A DNA stretch of 34,117 bases from a bacterium (lineage in GTDB: Bacteria > Chloroflexota > Dormibacteria > Aeolococcales > Aeolococcaceae): contig JACWAJ010000002.1 of the NCBI GenBank assembly GCA_014874355.1, positions 1 through 34,117 on the forward strand, written 5' to 3'. Position numbers and translations under genes: made by a program. Below are positions 32,243 to 34,117 of the stretch, piece by piece (position 1 is the first letter of the stretch; every line of letters starts with the position of its first letter). The notes beneath the pieces are model-generated. The model made no database searches. It worked only from the letters and a program-made list of their open reading frames with translations, and was not told the DNA's origin.

Positions 32243-33135
32243 ACGTCGGCGAGCAGGCTCTTGGTGGCTTGAACTACACGCGTTTGTAACGCCTCTTTGT
32301 ACGACTTCCTTGAGGACGGCTTCGTTCGACCCGTCGACTGAAAGTAGCCCCCGGCTGAGCCTTCCACCTGCGGCGATGTGGCGACGTAAGCCAGGCCTTG
32401 TCCGGCTGACAACGGCGACTTGGCGAAGATTCTGGAGCCGACCCCGACAATTCCGCCACCCGACATGTTGGTGCGTACGAAACCGGGGTTGTAGGCGTTG
32501 ACGAAAACCGACTCCGGCTTCCATTTACGCGCCAGCGCATAGGTCGCCAGCAGGCTGAGCAGTTTGGAACTCGAATACACGTTTAGCTCCGAGTAGCCGT
32601 TTGCGCGCTGAAGATCGTCGAGATCAACCGATCCGTACCGATGCATGAACGAGTTGACGTTGACGATCCGCCCACCGCCATCGCCTGCCAGATTGGTCTT
32701 GAACAGCCGGCTGAGCAGATACGGCGCCAGGTGGTTGACCGCCAGAGTCGTCTCAAACCCCTCGGCGGTTACTGTGCGATGGGCCAGCTTGACGCCGGCA
32801 TTGTTGACCAGAGTGTCCAATTTGCGGCCGCTCTTGGCAAACTCACCGGAAACCCGGCGCACGTCTTGCATGAGCGATAGGTCGGCTACGATCAACTCGA
32901 CGTTGTCGTTGCCGCTGGCATTTCGGATGGCCTCGACCGTCTGCGCGCCACGCCGGGGATCACGGGCCACCACGATCACCGAACAGCCGGTGCGCGCAAG
33001 CTGCTCTGCAGCAGCCCGGCCGATCCCGGCGGTGGCACCGGTGATCATCACCAGGCGGTCGGCAGCGGGCTTGGCTGGCGGCTTTTGTGGCTGCGCCGGG
33101 GTGGCGGGCGTTACTATCGGTGTCTCGTCTGCCAT
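32239..33135 (-). CDS. SDR-family oxidoreductase (retinol-dehydrogenase-like)
   Basis: A short-chain dehydrogenase of 298 residues. After a ~25-residue Pro/Ala/Lys-rich lead comes the NAD(P) loop TGATAGIG (about 32-39), then NNAG, the catalytic Ser in VNVNSFM and the YSSSK motif (Tyr-x3-Lys). An Arg-rich stretch after beta2 (VARDPRRG) points to NADP(H). The chain layout resembles the retinol dehydrogenase/WWOX-like group; the substrate cannot be read from the sequence. The start has AGGAGAGG upstream; a frame extension to 33207 is non-coding in character. The gene reads into tRNA-His. Confidence 0.85.
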   Translation of the reverse strand: MADETPIVTPATPAQPQKPPAKPAADRLVMITGATAGIGRAAAEQLARTGCSVIVVARDPRRGAQTVEAIRNASGNDNVELIVADLSLMQDVRRVSGEFAKSGRKLDTLVNNAGVKLAHRTVTAEGFETTLAVNHLAPYLLSRLFKTNLAGDGGGRIVNVNSFMHRYGSVDLDDLQRANGYSELNVYSSSKLLSLLATYALARKWKPESVFVNAYNPGFVRTNMSGGGIVGVGSRIFAKSPLSAGQGLAYVATSPQVEGSAGGYFQSTGRTKPSSRKSYKEALQTRVVQATKSLLADV

Positions 33136-33194
33136 GGCCTCTCCTGAGTTCGTCTTGTCTGAGCGGGCGAGTTTAGCGGTTGGCCACGTACTCT

Positions 33195-33200
33195 TATCGT
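33195..33200 (+). promoter_or_regulatory. -10 box of tRNA-Arg
   Basis: TATCGT lies 12 bases before the tRNA, the same hexamer as upstream of tRNA-Thr. The position also lies between the divergent SDR gene and the tRNA. Confidence 0.4.
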
Positions 33201-33212
33201 TAGTCAAGCGCG

Positions 33213-33288
33213 GCCCCTTTAGCTCAGCGGATAGAGCACCCGCCTTCTAAGCGGTTGGTCGTAGGTTCGATTCCTACAAGGGGCGCCA
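33213..33288 (+). tRNA. tRNA-Arg (anticodon TCT)
   Basis: The acceptor GCCCCTT pairs with AAGGGGC, followed by discriminator G and encoded CCA. The D-arm is GCTCAGCGGATAGAGC, the anticodon stem CCGC/GCGG holds the loop CTTCTAA (anticodon TCT), and the T-arm is GTAGGTTCGATTCCTAC. A T5 run follows two bases after the CCA. Confidence 0.96.
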
Positions 33289-33298
33289 TTTTTCGGCT

Positions 33299-33312
33299 CC
33301 GACTCAGGTCGG
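33299..33312. terminator. Short hairpin between tRNA-Arg and the convergent gene
   Basis: CCGAC (33299-33303) pairs with GTCGG (33308-33312) around a four-base loop. It overlaps the stop codon of the phosphodiesterase gene. A T-run lies before it on the plus strand rather than after it, so termination is uncertain. Confidence 0.25.
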
Positions 33313-34117
33313 GCTGCTCCCGTCAAGGTTCAGCCCACGCCGCATGAATACGTCGCGAAGCATGGTGGGCCGGTCGGTCATGATCCCGTCGACGCCGAGA
33401 TCGAGGAGGCGCGTCATCGCGGTCTCGTCATTGATGGTCCAGACGTGTACCGGCAGATCCATGCGATGGGCCACGCTGAGCAGGCGCCTGTCGATAAGGC
33501 GGATGCCGTGGCGGTAGGGCGGGAGCTGGATGCAGTCGGCGCCGGCCCTGGCCATGCCGAAGAAACGTGATGTGATCCGCGCCCGTGCCACCGCAGCCGG
33601 TCCCATCGAGGTGCATACCCGGCGTTTCGCAAGCCGGCGGATGCGGGCTAGGCGGTGGTCGGAGAAGGCGCCGAGGCAGACGCGATCGAAGGCGTCGAAC
33701 CTGGCCAGCAGGTGTAGCAGTGGCGCCACTACGGCGTCTGTCTTGACGTCGATGTTGATGCGTAGCTGCGGCCAGCGCTCAAGCAGCGTCTCCAGGCGGG
33801 GAATGCGGACGCCCTGGCCTCGGTAGGGGAATCTGGCGTCACCCCCGCTCAGGGTGAAGTGGAACCCGGCATCGGCTGCCTCGATGGCCTCGATATCGAG
33901 ATCGGCGATGCGGCCGGAGCGGTCGGTGGTGCGGTCCAGACTCGAGTCATGACAGATGACGACGGTGCCGTCCCGGGCAACGTGGACGTCGGTCTCGACA
34001 TAGCGGTAGCCCAGTGCGACGGCGGTGCCGAACGCCACCAGCGTGTTCTCCGGTGCCTCGGCAGCACCGCCCCGGTGGGCGAATCCGATGGGGGAGGCGG
34101 TATCGAGGAACGGGTGG
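33304..34117 (-). CDS. Glycerophosphodiester phosphodiesterase, 5' end outside the window
   Basis: The gene runs off the right edge, with 270 residues visible. The sequence still inside the window upstream of an internal GTG (34038) continues the family start: GFAHRGGAAEAPENTLVAF, with the catalytic His, Arg and Glu of the GDPD signature. It is followed by ETDVHVARDGTVVICHDSSLDRTTDRSG, carrying the metal-binding Glu/Asp and second His. The C-terminal barrel shows NIDVKTD, VHVWTINDE and LGVDGIMTDRP, as expected. The enzyme hydrolyses glycerophosphodiesters to glycerol 3-phosphate and an alcohol. Only a few residues before HPFLDT are likely missing. It is convergent with tRNA-Arg. Confidence 0.92.
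   Translation of the reverse strand, partial: HPFLDTASPIGFAHRGGAAEAPENTLVAFGTAVALGYRYVETDVHVARDGTVVICHDSSLDRTTDRSGRIADLDIEAIEAADAGFHFTLSGGDARFPYRGQGVRIPRLETLLERWPQLRINIDVKTDAVVAPLLHLLARFDAFDRVCLGAFSDHRLARIRRLAKRRVCTSMGPAAVARARITSRFFGMARAGADCIQLPPYRHGIRLIDRRLLSVAHRMDLPVHVWTINDETAMTRLLDLGVDGIMTDRPTMLRDVFMRRGLNLDGSSPT

Noticed and set aside
32101-32289. Frame encoding a peptide with GFEPSTSRATTWHS next to tRNA-His
   Set aside because: This peptide is just the translation of antisense tRNA sequence, a common false gene.
1-34117. CRISPR array, defence island or secondary-metabolite cluster
   Set aside because: No regularly spaced direct repeats, Cas-like proteins, restriction genes or biosynthetic megasynthases were seen on either strand.

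Overview
The window is a high-GC bacterial chromosome segment that reads as an actinobacterium. The main evidence is the block TRAM/PIN protein - ispD - ispF - cysS - rlmB, an MshA-type glycosyltransferase, GTG starts, TANNNT -10 boxes only 7-8 bases before start codons (leaderless style), and a complete nuoA-N operon with actinobacterial-type subunits. I cannot name the species. All assignments rest on motif recognition; no database search was run.

Layout. 1-202: 3' end of a probable site-specific recombinase running into an antisense tRNA-Gly(GCC), which may be an integration junction. 274-2891 (-): MFS transporter (CynX/NimT-like) followed by tryptophanase. 3010-4050 (+): HtrA-like serine protease built as a lipoprotein. 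4109-5684 (-): SCP2 sterol-carrier-domain protein and a GT4 glycosyltransferase. 5841-6413 (+): GNAT-like protein, then tRNA-Thr(TGT). 6539-11049 (-): TRAM/PIN membrane protein, ispD, ispF, cysS and rlmB, tightly packed; ispD appears to start at CTG. 11098-11242: a 145-base intergenic quasi-palindrome. 11286-12023 (-): HisA-like protein with altered active-site residues, divergent from a ferredoxin-NADP reductase and an MshA-like glycosyltransferase (12113-14111, +). 14123-17367 (-): PIN-domain protein and M1 aminopeptidase N. 17368-17878: promoter region with a candidate operator and a small ORF. 17879-32104 (+): fourteen-gene complex I operon. 32129-33288: tRNA-His(GTG), an SDR oxidoreductase and tRNA-Arg(TCT). 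33304-34117 (-): glycerophosphodiester phosphodiesterase, cut by the window end.

How it works together. The nuo operon encodes a full proton-pumping NADH:quinone oxidoreductase, with the NADH module (E, F, G), connecting module (B, C, D, I) and membrane arm (A, H, J-N), mostly joined by ATGA-type overlaps that suggest translational coupling. The isp genes supply two steps of MEP isoprenoid synthesis. rlmB, cysS and the tRNAs serve translation. tnaA with its transporter suggests tryptophan breakdown to indole.

Most of the window is ordinary housekeeping. I did not find a convincing new multi-gene system. The points most worth a second look are the CTG start of ispD, the large quasi-palindrome, the degenerate HisA paralogue, the one-residue insertion in the zinc motif of aminopeptidase N, and the palindromic operator plus small ORF ahead of nuoA.
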